Source: Eudromia elegans (taxonomy: Eukaryota; Chordata; Aves; Tinamiformes; Tinamidae). From it: 64,000 bases of DNA. Positions 1-12,460 of the stretch are shown in pieces. The stretch lies in NCBI GenBank assembly GCA_003342815.1, contig PTEX01000003.1, positions 4,440,754 through 4,504,753 on the forward strand, in the 5' to 3' direction. Under the pieces are notes generated by a model. That model saw nothing but the letters and a program-made list of their open reading frames with translations. It made no database searches and was not told where the DNA came from. The first letter of the stretch is position 1. Each line of letters begins with the position of its first letter. The translations under genes and the position numbers were made by a program.

Positions 1-456
1 TACAAGCATTTAATCACAATAAAAAGGAAACAATGTATTTTCTGAAAATATTCCTTTGAAGCATTACTGCCTGATTACCTCATAATATCTTTATCTCAGA
101 GTTGGTCAGTGCCAAGCCTGTGTTTCGTTCCTCTCTCTGTTAAGAATGTCATTTTTCCCAGAAAATGAAAAGTGGAAGCAGAATTTCTTTCAGTGGCTGT
201 GAAATTCTTTCCTATTTGTGCTAGTCTCGCAAGAATCTCTTGCAGTAATTGCTCATGGGAAATAGATTTCAATTATTGCTATAATTTGCTTTGACATTAA
301 AATAGCTTTTGTCCAAAGTTTGGCAGTATGTGGCTGTCTACATCAGCAGGAACTAGCCGTTTCCCTCATGTTGGCAAAACCGGATTTCTGTTGTGAGGAG
401 GACTTAATGCCTGATCCCTCTCCCGTCTGAGTCAATGAGGTTTTCTCCATAGACTT
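1..456. other. Unique AT-rich sequence, nothing recognised
   Basis: No reading frame, repeat or RNA signature was recognised before the CR1 that begins near 457. The composition is ordinary AT-rich vertebrate intergenic or intronic DNA. Confidence 0.5.
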
Positions 457-965
457 CACAGAGTCACAGAATGGTTGAGGTTGGAAGAGACTTCTAGAGA
501 TCATCTAGTCCAGCCCCGTGCTCCAGCAGGGACACCCAGAGCACGGGGCACAGGGTGGCAGCCAGGCGGGTTTGAAGATCTCCAGAGAAGGAGACTCCAC
601 AGCCTCTCTGGGCAGCCTGTGCCAGGGCTCCGTCACCCTCAACAGGAAAGAAGTTCTTCCACACATGGACGTGGAACTGCCTGGGTTTCAATTTGTGCCC
701 ATTATCCCTTGTCCTGTCACTGGCCACCACCAAGAGTTTGGCCCCATCCTCTTTACATTCTCCCCTCAGATATTTGTACATATTGATCAGATCCCCTCTC
801 AGTCTTCTCCTCTCCAGCTTAAACAGACCCAGCTCGCTTAGTCTTTCCTCATACAATAGATGCTCCAGTCTCTTAATCATCTTTGTTGCTCTACACTGGA
901 CCCTCTCTAGAAGCTCCAAGTCCCTCTTGTCCTGGTGAGCCCAGAACTGCCCATAATACTCAGAA
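457..965 (-). mobile_element. CR1 LINE, 5'-truncated 3' fragment
   Basis: Read on the minus strand, this is the last half-kilobase of a CR1 non-LTR retrotransposon. It encodes the end of ORF2, including the conserved stretches LLERVQCRATKMIK and [17 protein letters not shown], followed by the 3' untranslated tail. The tail appears on the plus strand as CAGAGTCACAGAATGGTTGA next to GATCATCTAGTCCAGCC. The reading frame is open for about 163 codons, but it shifts after FFPV, so the usual [22 protein letters not shown] block is read out of frame. The 5' edge falls just before the region that would match the GAGCCCAGAACTGC block of the copy at 17.3-18.5 kb. Such 5' truncation is typical of CR1, which reverse-transcribes from its 3' end. 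It is inactive, and its edges are approximate. Confidence 0.93.
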
Positions 966-1961
966 GGTGAAGAATTGAGTCCCAAGTAAGAAATGGTCGA
1001 AAGACCTGCTTTTTATACCCTTTTTTTTTTTTCTCATAACTGGAAGCCAACTCTTTTATGAGTTTTGGGGGGAAAATCCTGTATAAGCTTTTGTTTCTTT
1101 CATTACACTATCCTGGCAGCAAGGGTCACTGTGGAGATGTTATATCTACTAGAGACTGCCAAAATTTATCATTAAATACAATCACTTGGGGATATTCCAA
1201 ACACTAATATGTTTATATGTGAGATAGTGATATTTTCACTCAAGTGATATGCCATTTTTGCTAAACCCAAGTAATGCAAAAGAAACTTCTCTTTGTTCAT
1301 ATTGGCAGGATCTCTTCCGCATAGCAGATGTCCTCTGTAGTCCTGGTCCCTTCTGACTTAGAGCCTGGGTTTCCTCTACAGAACCAGCCAAGACTGAGTG
1401 GAAATGTTGCATGTCTGAGTCTTGTCACAGCAGAAGAATGGCTCCTGAATCTCACATTACAGAAGAATTTATCATTGCCTATTTCATTTTTTCTATCTCT
1501 CAGTTCATTTTTAACAAATCATAATAAAACAGCTAGCAAATGCTCTGACTTGTATTTGTTTGCAGTGTATCTTTCAAACAGTGGGTGTCCTATTTATTTT
1601 TTGAAAATCAAGATCTATGACATGGCTGTCCTCCTTTTTCCAAGTCATGTATTACATCAAACTCATTAAAGCCATAATCACCCATCCTATTAGTGGAGAT
1701 CTGCAATTCACCAACACACAGAAAAATCAAGAATGTTCTGCTCCATCATTTGATAGAACTGTATTTTCTCTTAGCAAAAAAGAATCCTTTGCATTTCATG
1801 CAAAGATCCCTGTGTGTATTTCAGAGGTTGAATTATCATTGTCCTTGTTTTGCAAAATGCCTGCCAGTGTCACCATAAAAAACATTATATCATTGTTCCT
1901 TGCAAAAAGATTTAGTGAAAACTAAATCTTTTAAAGCACTAGTCTGAGGTTGAGCTCACAA

Positions 1962-2029
1962 TTCAGCTCCCATGCAAGGGTCTTGTATGTTCTTGTTCAG
2001 CTCCCATGCAAGTGACTTGTATTTAACCC
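1962..2029. repeat. 34-bp tandem duplication
   Basis: Two adjacent copies begin with TTCAGCTCCCATGCAAG, at 1962 and 1996, and continue to a shared CTTGTAT. They differ at a few positions. This is a simple local duplication with no coding sense. Confidence 0.85.
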
Positions 2030-3559
2030 TCCTCATTGTCTCCTGGTGACACTTTCATGGAAGTAATAAGGATGAGCTTGAATAAATCGCTGAGTAATGC
2101 ATAATTGTTGAGTGAAGAGCTCTAAGAGCATTACACACTCCACTCTGCCATCTTTTTGAGAAGTTTCTGGAGTAAAACAGCACTTTTCTTGGTAGGACAC
2201 CTCCCAGAAAGGTTTGAAACCAACCAGGGAAAAGAAAATACAGCCATCAAAATAATTTGGCTTCTAGAGAGGAGAGGTAGCTCCAGAACATCTATGATTT
2301 AAGGTCAAACAAGCCCACCTTTTGGAAATGAAGTGGCGGGAAGAACCTATGAGCCAACTCTTGCCCGTGCATGGAAAGGTTGTCTGAACACTGTCTGCTC
2401 AGAAGAGCAAGCAGTCAGTAAGGACCTCACCCTGGGCGAGCGTGAGGTCCCTGGGTTGGTGGGTGCTGGAGAGGGTTGCAGGGTGCATGGGGCTGTGCCA
2501 GGCTCAGTTTGTAGTCCTAGGTTGCTTTTTGATTATCTTTACTCTGACTCCATGCAGAAGATGAAGATGTTAGATGCTTATTTCAGTTAAAGAGCATACA
2601 ATCTCCACCAGTAAAAACTCCTCAGAGCACTCCCAAGCCAAGCCAATGTTTATGGCAGTAGGTAAATGAGAAAGATGCAGAAAACGAGGCAGATTTTTCT
2701 CTTTTAAACCTTGCTAAACTTCTTTGTCAGCACTGCAAAGGCTAAATCAGTTAGGAAATCTTTCTGCCATTTACATGCTAAGGTACTCCTGGGCATGTTT
2801 TTTTTTTCATGTTTCCAGTGGTTCTACAGATCTTTGAACAGATGTGTTAGCTTGGTTACCTGTTTACTGGGAATGTAAAGGTGACCTTCTCCTCTAAACC
2901 TTTTAAGTCCACGTACCCATGTCATTGATTGGATACATCCATTTGACCAGTGTGCCTAGCGTTTGGGTGTGTACGAGTTGGGGCTTCTGTCTGGGAATTT
3001 GTCCAGCTGAGACTGAGGAATCAAGTATATGAATTTTATTAAAAATGTACAATATGTCTTCCTAACAATTTCAACCTCAAGAGAAGTAGGCTGCAGGTAA
3101 ACACTACAGGTTAAAAAATCATTATTTTGACAATTTTAGTGGAATAACAAGTATGAAAAATGCATGTGAAAGCTGCTCACTCTTGCTGTAAGATATACAT
3201 TTCAATATTTTTGTAGTGCAATTATTTCAGGCTACAAGGCCAAGAACTGGCCTGATTTTTCATGGTTGTGTCAGGCAGCCTAACAGGAGATTTACCCTCG
3301 TATTAATCCTAACTCCAATCATCTAAAATCCCAGCAGACAACTCATCATGGCCTGCTATACAGCATTTTGCATATATGAGACATACACGTGTATATATAT
3401 ACATACATATACCATGACATTTTGTTAAATATGTCATAACCTTTATGGTCATAAGCATAATCATTTTGTGGGTACACCAGTATAGGCCACTCTAACAGTG
3501 TAAAATACATTGATTTGTATCATTCTTAGTCCTCAGAAGGATAAACTGTAGATATGGTG

Positions 3560-3585
3560 TTTAAGACACTCACATGTGTCTTAAA
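3560..3585. repeat. Perfect 10-bp inverted repeat, 6-nt loop
   Basis: TTTAAGACAC is followed by a TCACAT loop and then by GTGTCTTAAA, its exact reverse complement. It is short enough to be chance or a small palindromic transcription-factor site. No U-rich tract follows it. Confidence 0.7.
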
Positions 3586-4796
3586 TGGGGAAGCACAGAG
3601 TCTCAGCAGGCAAGTGGAACAAATGGTATGATGAGAAAGAGGAGTAACTATTTCCTTAAACTTTCACAGCAAGTTGCTGCTACTTTTCCAGAGCGAGTTA
3701 TTCTTCTTGGCCAGGGGGCATCTCTCTGCAAGTATACTTAAATTTGCCGCTACTCTGAATGGACATATTTGTGATCCTCTTTGCTAACTCTTTTCTCCTA
3801 ATTTCTGCTTTGAATTCATCTACCATCATCTTTCAGCTTTGAGACTGCTTTGTGCCTACATCCACAAGGCTTTCTGTTGCCAGCATTACTTGCATTCTCC
3901 AGGGATTTCTGTATTTTCACCTTCTCAAGGTCCCCAACAGCTGCTGAAAAAGAGATACAAGGGAAATAAAACTTTGGACAACAGCATAAGTATGTAAGAG
4001 CACAACCAAAACACCTTTGAAATCTGGGTAAAATTATTTCATGCACATAGAGAATTCTGTTTTGATATTTCTGCCTTAAATGCATTTATTTTCTAAGAAC
4101 ACCTGTGATTTCCACATCTGGACTTGAGCAGCATGAGAGGCCTTGAGTCCTTCGCAAAATCTACTGAAACTGCAAAATAGATCCAGATACCAGTGGTTGC
4201 ATGACTCAGGGATTGATAATAAGAAGCAGAGAATTCACCTTGAAGTTCTTCCTTGAGGCTGGTTTCTGTCCAGAAAGGAGCTAAAGTTGTTACTGTCTGA
4301 TGGTTCATAGGCATTGCCATCTCTGCACTGCAGGTACTTGGTAAAGTCTGTTTGGTTTTGGGACAATTGCTTGCAGTCACTATATAATTTTTAAAGTAAA
4401 CATTTGAGACAAAAATTATTGCTGTTTTGAGAGAACAAATTTTGAGAGAACAAGAAAATACTCTAATTCCTCCAGATCAAAATTGATCATAGTGTTAAGT
4501 CAGCACAAGGACACATCTGCTTGTAATGTCTGGGCAAACAAAGGTATGAAATACTTCAGCTGTGTTCATCTACTAGTTGCTTTATAACTGATTAAAGCTG
4601 CAGATTGTGTGTGAAATACATGGATATATCAGGTTCAGAAGAAAATACTATGGCAGAGTCAGTATCACGGTTTATCTCCTATGAAATCCTTTAAATTGAA
4701 AAAGGGCACAGAATAAAATATATATCTCTGGGAACACTTGTTCAGGTTAGGGTTGTTAAGGAAATTTGGATGGACGCATTTTCCATGAGGCAATGA

Positions 4797-4847
4797 AGTA
4801 ATGCCCAAATTGATGCTTTCTAAAGTAGTGCCCAAATTAATGTTTTC
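4797..4847. repeat. 27-bp imperfect tandem duplication
   Basis: AGTAATGCCCAAATTGATG and AGTAGTGCCCAAATTAATG occur 27 bp apart and are followed by CTTTC and TTTTC. This is a local duplication that has since diverged. Confidence 0.75.
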
Positions 4848-7800
4848 ATGAAACTCGTTCAGCTTTCTTGAAACTTTTGTTATGATTAAAAAGAGAGAAT
4901 TATGGTAAGAATTCCAAAAGAGGTTGTTTGGATGTTTTCTGAATGAATTCTTTCTCATTTTGCATTTTTAAACTTTTTTTTTGTTGACAAAACCAAAGCT
5001 TTTAATTTTGTTAAAAGCAAAATGTTTCAATAATCTAGATTTTTTTCTCACTTCACAGATTTTTTCTTTTCAAAATGAAGAAAGCTTCAAAATCCTAAGA
5101 AACAGAAATTTATTTCTACTCTTTTAATAATTCTAGCACATATGACTAAGTGGTTCTATTTGATTGAATCACTCATTTTTGCCTGTATATAGCAAATGGT
5201 TTAGTAATCAAGTTTTAATAGAAAAAAAACATCTTAGGAAACCAAAGTTCAAAGCTGCATGTCTAAATGCTTCTGGAGGGAATAACCTCATGTGATGAAT
5301 GACACAAACAAGGAATCTGATTCAACACTTGAATTCATGTTTAATTAACACAGTAAAACAAACTATTTAAACAAATTAACGGGAAAAAATGAATGTACAA
5401 GAAGTCCGAGGTAATGGAATTTCCTCGTGTATGTTCTTTCAGTGTGTTTTTCTTTGTGAATTATTTGCTTCAATCCTTTGATGACATCATATTCCATAAT
5501 TGCTGCACTTTTCTCTTTTAGTAATTTTAAGACACTTAGTATATTTAACTTTGCTTCTTTGCAAAGATACCAAGAATTTAACCAGATTAAGAGGTGCAAT
5601 TGGACAGTTACAGAGATATTAAGAATATCTAGAGTATATTACATAAAAAAGATTAAGCCCTATAAGCTGTAGAAAACCTCACATTTCAAACCCAAAAAAT
5701 GATTCAGAGTGAAACACATTTGTCACTGAGTAGTTGATATAACAGCTATTGATTAGTCATTGTCAGAAACAACTATGGAGATAGACTAGTCTACGCAAGC
5801 ATGTAAATAAAGAATATAAAGAATGAGATTGAATAAGAGACTATATCTATTCATCACCATTTTTCATTCATGTAAAATCCTAAATATCAGGTATCAGAAG
5901 AATAGCATCAGATTTTATTTCCCCCTCAAATTGCTTTGACTTCTATTAACAGTAACCCCTCCTGTTCTTGCTCCTCACCTAAAGATCCAGAGTGCCTAAG
6001 GCAGACACATAAATAAATTAGTATTTAGTATATGCTCCATCTGGAAACTGAGCACCAATCCTACCCAATCAGCCCCTCCTGCCTAGTTGAGGTGAGCAGT
6101 CTCCCTGCACAGGTAGCAGAGAAAGCAAAAGGCTCTTCAAGAGCAACCAAAGACCTTGAAAGACATAGGGATGAATCCAAATTTCAGGAGCATGAGAGCC
6201 AACCTGCTTAGTGAGAAAGGATGTGTGTTGATGGTGATGGTATTTGGATAACTAGGCAAATTCTCCCTCCTTCTTAAGATACCTGGAGTGCAAGCAAGCA
6301 GGTTGGCAGTACAGTAGAATGTAATGGCAGGAGTCCCTCAGTGTGTCTTGGTGGTGTACCGTGAGTGTAGTAATTCCTGTTGCTGTCTTGCTTCAAGCAG
6401 ACTTTGCACTGAATGCCTGTGTTTCAAAAAATAGTTATGGATCCCACCTATCTTGCTCTCTAGGTGCCAGGTTTCAGGTCCCAATGATAGGCTTCATGCA
6501 AAGCGGTTTACCATCTTTTCCACAGATTGCATCCAGAACTGGGGGAGGATGACACAACTTCTCAAAGTGAGGAGCAATGCATCTCAATTGAATCAATAAA
6601 AAACCCATAATCAGTAACAACTCAGAAAACACTAACAGTTCTTCTTTATCATGTCACACCTGAAAACAGGAGTAACAATGCTCATTAAGAATACAAGGCA
6701 TTTGTTCACTTAACATCTATACAGCACTTAAAAGAAAATGCACTGGTAAGTTACAGTGAAGTCCTGTCCAAGCGAGCAATGTGCCCTACTGGGTTGGGGG
6801 TAGGTGTCCCTTCCTCTTCTACAGAAGTTATCAACTGGGTCCCAGATAGAGTCACTGCCCTAGGTGACCCTGTGTTGAGAAACACACACACACCAGAGGC
6901 TCTAGGTCTCAGTCCGCGAAATCCACCAGAGAAATCCCAGCAGAGTTTTCCAGCAGACACTATAAGAATCTCACCAAATACGTGCGGTCATGCAGGTCTG
7001 CTGAAAATACCCAAATAAACCAAGTATGCAGTGCATTTCTGCTTCTTTTCAGAGTCAAAGTGTATATAATGGCTATTGCACTTCCTTGGTCTGTCTTTTC
7101 CCTTCCAGACCATGGCTGGCTCTGTTCAGCTGCACCAGAGAGAGATGGAAAAGAGAACACGTGGGCTCCACTTCTATTATTAAATAAACCAGATTAGCAA
7201 AGCTTTTCTGGGTGCCAGGCCAAGTGCCCAGCTTAGCTCATATCCGCAGGGCCAGCATGCTTCCCTCCACGCTGACAGAGACCATAGGCAGGGCATTTCT
7301 TGGGAGCAGTCACTGCCACATGCTCTCCTTACACCATTCCCAGGAGTCAGCTTGGACACCATTCGAGTAGGCCAGAAACCACACCGGGGGCATATAAAGA
7401 ATTAAGCAATAGGGATGAGTCGATACCCTTATCCTGCTTTATGTACAGGGAAAGGTGTAGCCCGAGAGGCTGTGTCCTGCTGCTCCATATTCCTTGCACC
7501 AGCTCATCTAAAGCTCTCGGTACCTCCGCACTGTCCTCAGCCATGGCTTGGCCCCAGCCCGGGTGCTGTGGGACCTCTTGGGAGGCAGCGTCCCCTCCGC
7601 TGCCCCTTTTCTGTACACCCGCTTCTGTCCACGATGTGGTTGAAACCAGCCCTTGCTGTGCAACTCCTCACTGCATCCTTTATTAATCCATGGCATTCCC
7701 TTATCAGAATGATTAACAGCTTTATTTTATTTTTTTTTAAAATATACTACATGAGCCAGTTACAGGAAAAAAGTCAGGCTGAAGGAATTTGTGCTATTTC

Positions 7801-9050
7801 TGCCCTACTAGTTATATTTGGGCACAGAGATTTTATTTGCCTGTAATAAGAAACATCACCCTCTCCTCCTCCCAATAAAAAGATTCCTCTAAAATTTAAG
7901 CTTCAAGACCATACACTGTGTTTATAAGCCTCAGGCCCTGAAGTAAAACAAGATAGAGTTTCCCTCAGGTAAATACTTCCAGACACTTTATCTGCTATAT
8001 CATTACGACTATACTCTATTTGTTACTGTACTATGTAATACAATACTTGCATTATATTGTGCATGAAAAGCTGTTTCTGCAGCATCTTGTCATCATTTCA
8101 CGAACGCTGCTTTGAAGCCGTTTTGAATTCTGAATTCGGTGCATAACAGCTAAGGCTCAAGTGCACAACACCGTATTATTTACTCAGATGGGGTTAATTG
8201 CTGAATAAAAGAATGGTTCCTTTCAGTTTACCTTTTACAATCTCACTCACACTGGATATGGAAGACAGGAAAGTCGGTGATAAATATCAAACTTTCTAAT
8301 CAGAAACGAGCCCGGTTGTATTTGAAATCTTGAACTTAATCCAGAATCAGGAAATGCAGCCACTTGTGTTACTGTTGCTGAAAGAAGAAAATGACCTTTT
8401 TATTGTAGCTTACATTCACTATTGTAGTTGTGAGCCATGGGGAATGGAAGCAGGAGAAATGCAAGGGCTTAAGTAGACCTTCTTTTAACAAGAAAACTGA
8501 AATTGTGTGTGATAAAAATATATAGCTGGTATAAACTGTGGGTTTCTCCAGGGGAAATTGGTGACTTTGATTCAATCCTTAGAAACAATGCCTACTTCCT
8601 AGCTGCTATTAATGTTTGCTATCAGACATCCATTGCTTTAAATTTTTCCAGCTTCAGCCTTGGTAAAAATTTGTTTGAATATAGAGAAAAGAAACTGCAC
8701 CTTTAAGAGGAACAAAAAAAAGTGAAATAATAATATATGTTTTAAGTGGAAATTAACTTTCAGCAAACACATTTATTTCTCAGTGATGTTACAGGGTGAA
8801 TGCATGTAGGATTATTTCAATATAATGACTCTTTGCTGATGACTAATTTATAGTTCAAATGGACTCCTGGACTAACATCAGTAACAGGGGGCAATAATTC
8901 AGCAGAGTTGTCTTGGACTGCGCGTGGTGATTATTAATGCTGGACCAGAAGAGCTCAGAACCATAAAATTATTCAAGAATTTTTGTGCTGTGGAACCTGG
9001 ATTAAATGTATATCGTACATGACACCAGTCTTTTTACATAGGTAATTTAT

Positions 9051-9098
9051 TGTTGTGCCCTCTGATGCTATGGAGAATCAGATGCAAAGGGCACAACA
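9051..9098. repeat. Imperfect hairpin, 11-bp basal stem
   Basis: TGTTGTGCCCT pairs with a later AGGGCACAACA; the inner part can re-pair as CTGAT with ATCAG after an asymmetric bulge. The size resembles a short pre-miRNA, but the asymmetric bulge and short stem argue against a confident call. No expression signal is visible. Confidence 0.4.
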
Positions 9099-9470
9099 GC
9101 ACAGTGGGAACTAGACATGCAAAGTAATCACAAAACAAGGTGAGCACTTAGATGAAATGAAAAAAAATCTTTTGAATATTTAAAAAATGTTGAGAGCCTT
9201 ATGCATTCCCTAGAGCTGATTAATTTCTCTTGGGAAATCACATAACTGCTATCTGGAGAAATCAGACCCTAGGTATGAGTGAAATCTTTAGCTGATGGGT
9301 CACACAATGGAAAGTTCTGAGAGCTTTCCATGCATTTTATAAAGTCTTCCTTATCTTGTAAATGAGTTAGCCTTGTTTTCTAATCCCCAGATCTCATTTT
9401 TCACTCTCCTGAATATGTTATTTGTTTTTTTTCCTCTTCATTGTTTAACGTGTAAAATTGTACAGAAGAT

Positions 9471-9550
9471 ACTTAAAATGAGATCAAAACAAAACCACAC
9501 ATCAACATTTTTTTGTTGATGTGTGGTTTTGTTTTGATCTCATTTTAAGT
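9471..9550. repeat. Perfect 37-bp fold-back palindrome with T6 loop
   Basis: The arm at 9471-9507 and the arm at 9514-9550 are exact reverse complements over all 37 positions. They are separated only by TTTTTT at 9508-9513. The arms start ACTTAAAATGAG and end CACATCAACA. The flanking bases on the two sides do not continue the symmetry. A perfect palindrome of this length is very unlikely by chance. It could be a recent template-switch inverted duplication, a foldback artefact of sequencing or assembly, or a source of hairpin RNA. Confidence 0.97.
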
Positions 9551-10419
9551 AAAGAAAGACTCATAGAAAGTTGCTTAAGCTTAGGTGTTATCGAACGAGT
9601 TATTGCTACTGACTGCAAGAATAAGTTTATCCTTTTCTGCAATAAGACTTTTGATGCTTTTTCACTGTCTGCTCATCTCCTATGGAGCACAGTGAAAACT
9701 TTTGCCATTGGTTTTAGATGGAATATATTCAAGCTGTACATAGCTAGGACTTTAGCTATCACGAGCATGGGTAGTAAAGGCTGGAAGAATAGCTAGATAA
9801 AAGCAGCATTGCCAAGTGGGATTGCCCAGTGCCCCATCTCAGTAACTGCAGTACTGTGTGCCCCAAGTAACTATATTAGGTTCCCATGGTCTGGTAGCAG
9901 CTGGAGGTGTGAAGAACAGGATGTTGGTGAGCCCATGCTGAGCCCATTCTCAGCCTAGATAGGAAGTAATTTTACAGTCCCATCTTTGCTGCAGCAGAAT
10001 TTTCCACTTCTCTACAGTCTTTCACAAGAAAAAGGAAGTTAAGACAGTTGGAAGTGGAAAGAAAATGACAGAAAACAAGAAGATACGAACAACTGTCAGC
10101 AGCCATGCCTGTGTTAGGTCATTGACTTGAAATCCCGTAAAATCACCTCCACGTCCTTGCTATGCAGCACTTAGAGCAATAGAGGACAGAAAGGCACATA
10201 ACTGATCAGAAAGGCTGCTGTAAACAGCATCCACCACACACAATTATTTTTGTAAAATCATTGATCTGTGTATATGTCTAGCCTGAGCATGTAACACCTG
10301 TAACATCATGTCTAGTCCTTATTTTCGGCTTTGATGCCTGTTTCAAAATATCGTTGTCACAGAGCATAGAAATTTCTTCTAATTTCCACCCAGTATTTAT
10401 GTGAGGCTAATGCATTTCT

Positions 10420-10560
10420 ACTTGGTCTTGAGCGGACTGTGTCCTCCAATTCAAACAGTGCATTTCCCTCTCTGATGCTGCAGAGAGGTGTCTATACAGA
10501 TTAGTTATATCCCTTCTCACTCATCATTCTGCTGAGCTAAGTAGGTTGAAGGGTCCAAGC
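10420..10560 (-). mobile_element. Possible ancient CR1-like remnant
   Basis: The plus strand contains AGATTAGTTATATCCCTTCT, then CTCATC and GCTGAGCTAAGTAG. This order resembles the reverse-strand C-terminal ORF2 region of CR1 (TCAGGTCCCCTCTCAGTC... followed by the AAGCTGAAGAGGCCCAG block in the 17-kb copy). Divergence is high and the edges are uncertain, so the match may be fortuitous. Confidence 0.3.
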
Positions 10561-11067
10561 CTGGTCTCATACCGGCAGCACAAGCTCCTCTAGACACCCT
10601 AGCAGGTCCGGCTGGGATGGGTGCTGGTAGAAACTTCACAAGAGCCTTTGCCGACAGCCTCAACCCCTCCCACGCATTGGTATCGCCTAAAATCAAATGA
10701 ACCTCTTTCATGTGGACCATGGTAAAGGCTCACAGCACCCTGCCGCTGACTAGTACATCTGATCTTCCATCTCCTCTATCGTTTCAAAGTAATGAACTCC
10801 TAAACCACCAGAAAAATCTTGTATTTTGTACACAAAAGCATTGCTATTATTGCAGACTTACTCCTCTGAGCTGGTGATGCTTCCCAGCTTGATGTCAACA
10901 GCAAATATGTTTATTTGTCTCTACAATAAGGTCTCTTATGAAAACATTTTATAAAGTCACTGTCAAAATGTCCTTCCTGTACTTTGGAAATAATTTTTTC
11001 ACTAGCCGGTTTTGATATTGCGGTAATTGCCAACCCTGCCTGGCCAGATTTTGCAGATTTTTTTAGA

Positions 11068-11085
11068 ACACACACACACACACAA
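11068..11085. repeat. (AC)n microsatellite
   Basis: About nine AC units in an otherwise unique AT-rich context. Confidence 0.9.
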
Positions 11086-12353
11086 AGGAAGAAAGCAAGT
11101 TTGTACAAAAAAAAATAGTTCATCTCCAAACTGTCCCTAGAAGTTTTGGAGCATGTAACATATGTACATTTTCCTTGGTTTGGATATGTATTATCTCACA
11201 GGAGAGCATATAATCTTAAGTCTGGTTTGGTCCAGCTTTGTTACATCCCTTTTGCATTTTATTCTACTTTCTGTTTGCCTCTATCTTTTCTTATTCTTCT
11301 TTACAATTTTTTCCTACAATCTTGTGCGCTGTTGAAACACACGTAAGAAACCTGATGGTTTCAGGATCACTTTTCTTTTAAAGGTTTCTCATCTCCATCT
11401 GTCACCCCCAGCCTAAGTCCTCACTACTCTACTGCCAATTCCACACACCAGCACCTCCAGAACTCCCAGATGGGGATGACTCAATAACCCAATTTAAATC
11501 AGGAAACTCTGAATATCAGCCTCCAAGATATCTTCTGAGCTTAGATTGCCCATATACGTTTTGCCCTTGCTCCAGTGGCAATACAGAGCTCCCTTTCATG
11601 GTTACTGTTCTGCAAACAAGCAGCCAAGACCCCTAGTTGTGCCCAAATAATGGCTTTGTGATGGCACAAGAAAAGGGTTAACAAAACAATCACAAAAATA
11701 TCTTGGTTCAAAATACTTTTATAGCTTTTTTTTCACTAGAGAGCTGTGGAAAAAAAGGGGGGAAAAAGACATTTTAAGTGTTGCTCTATTTTTCCATTAG
11801 GTTGTCTGCTTTTACAGGTGGTGAGTTGTTAAAAGATCTGAAAATCTCCACACATGAAAATCAGATGGAGAGATGATCTGGAACTAAAACACTCAACCTG
11901 CTTGAGCCATTGCTTGTGAAAAGGTTTATAATATATCACTTGCTAAGCTAACAGTAATAGCCTGATGTATGAACCTGTAATGCTGTGTAAGCCAGAGCTA
12001 CAGCTTTCTTTGGCAGTTGGTTCACTTGTTGCCCTGATAGACTTCCATTCACAGTCCTTGGGAGAAGAATCGTACAGTCACCATATTTACACATCAATCA
12101 AATGCAGAATTTCACTTATAACCTCTTCAGTAGAAGACAGACCCAACTGAATCATTTCTTTGCTCTTTTCTTTCTACTGCTTTCTTTGCTCTTAAGAAGA
12201 TTTGTAGGGAGGTTTGAAAGTGAATTGTTTCCATATCACTTTCTGCCATAAAGGTGAACCCTTGGATCAAGGTAACATTTGGAGTCAGGCAGAATGCAGT
12301 TGACATGTTAGGTCTTCTCATAATCAACTGATTTCACCAGATTTATCCTTTTC

Positions 12354-12460
12354 ATGGGATCATAGGATAAATTATTTTGAAAGGGATCTTAGGGGTCTCT
12401 AGTTCAACCTCCTGATTAAAGAAAGGTTGTCGCTGAGGTAAGACCAGGTTGCTCCTCAAG
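12354..12460 (-). mobile_element. Old CR1 3'-end fragment
   Basis: GGGATCATAGGATAAATTAT is followed by GGATCTTAGGGGTCTCTAGT, TCAACCTCCTG and ACCAGGTTGCTC. This is the reverse-strand layout of a CR1 3' end (octamer block, then GATCATCTAGTCCAACC, then the donor context). It is more diverged than the copies at 0.5, 17 and 52.7 kb, so it is an older insertion. No coding sense remains. Confidence 0.7.

Larger units (their letters stand above)
966..9470. other. Unique AT-rich stretch with small duplications and hairpins
   Basis: No gene was recognised in this 8.5 kb. It holds a 34-bp tandem duplication near 1962-2029, a 10-bp perfect hairpin at 3560-3585, a 27-bp duplication at 4797-4847 and an imperfect hairpin at 9051-9098. 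Two segments (8098-8240 and 8868-8960) have the look of conserved noncoding sequence. The interval 7180-7640 is GC-richer, but its overlapping short frames on both strands show no known domain. Short open frames elsewhere look like chance. Confidence 0.5.
9551..12353. other. Unique AT-rich stretch with one faint CR1 remnant
   Basis: Apart from a possible old CR1 at about 10420-10560 and a short (AC)n run at 11068-11085, nothing was recognised. The short open frames present have no known domain. Confidence 0.45.

Noticed and set aside
494..985. 163-codon frame taken as a host gene
   Set aside because: Its sequence is CR1 ORF2 C-terminus followed by out-of-frame CR1, so it is part of the retrotransposon.
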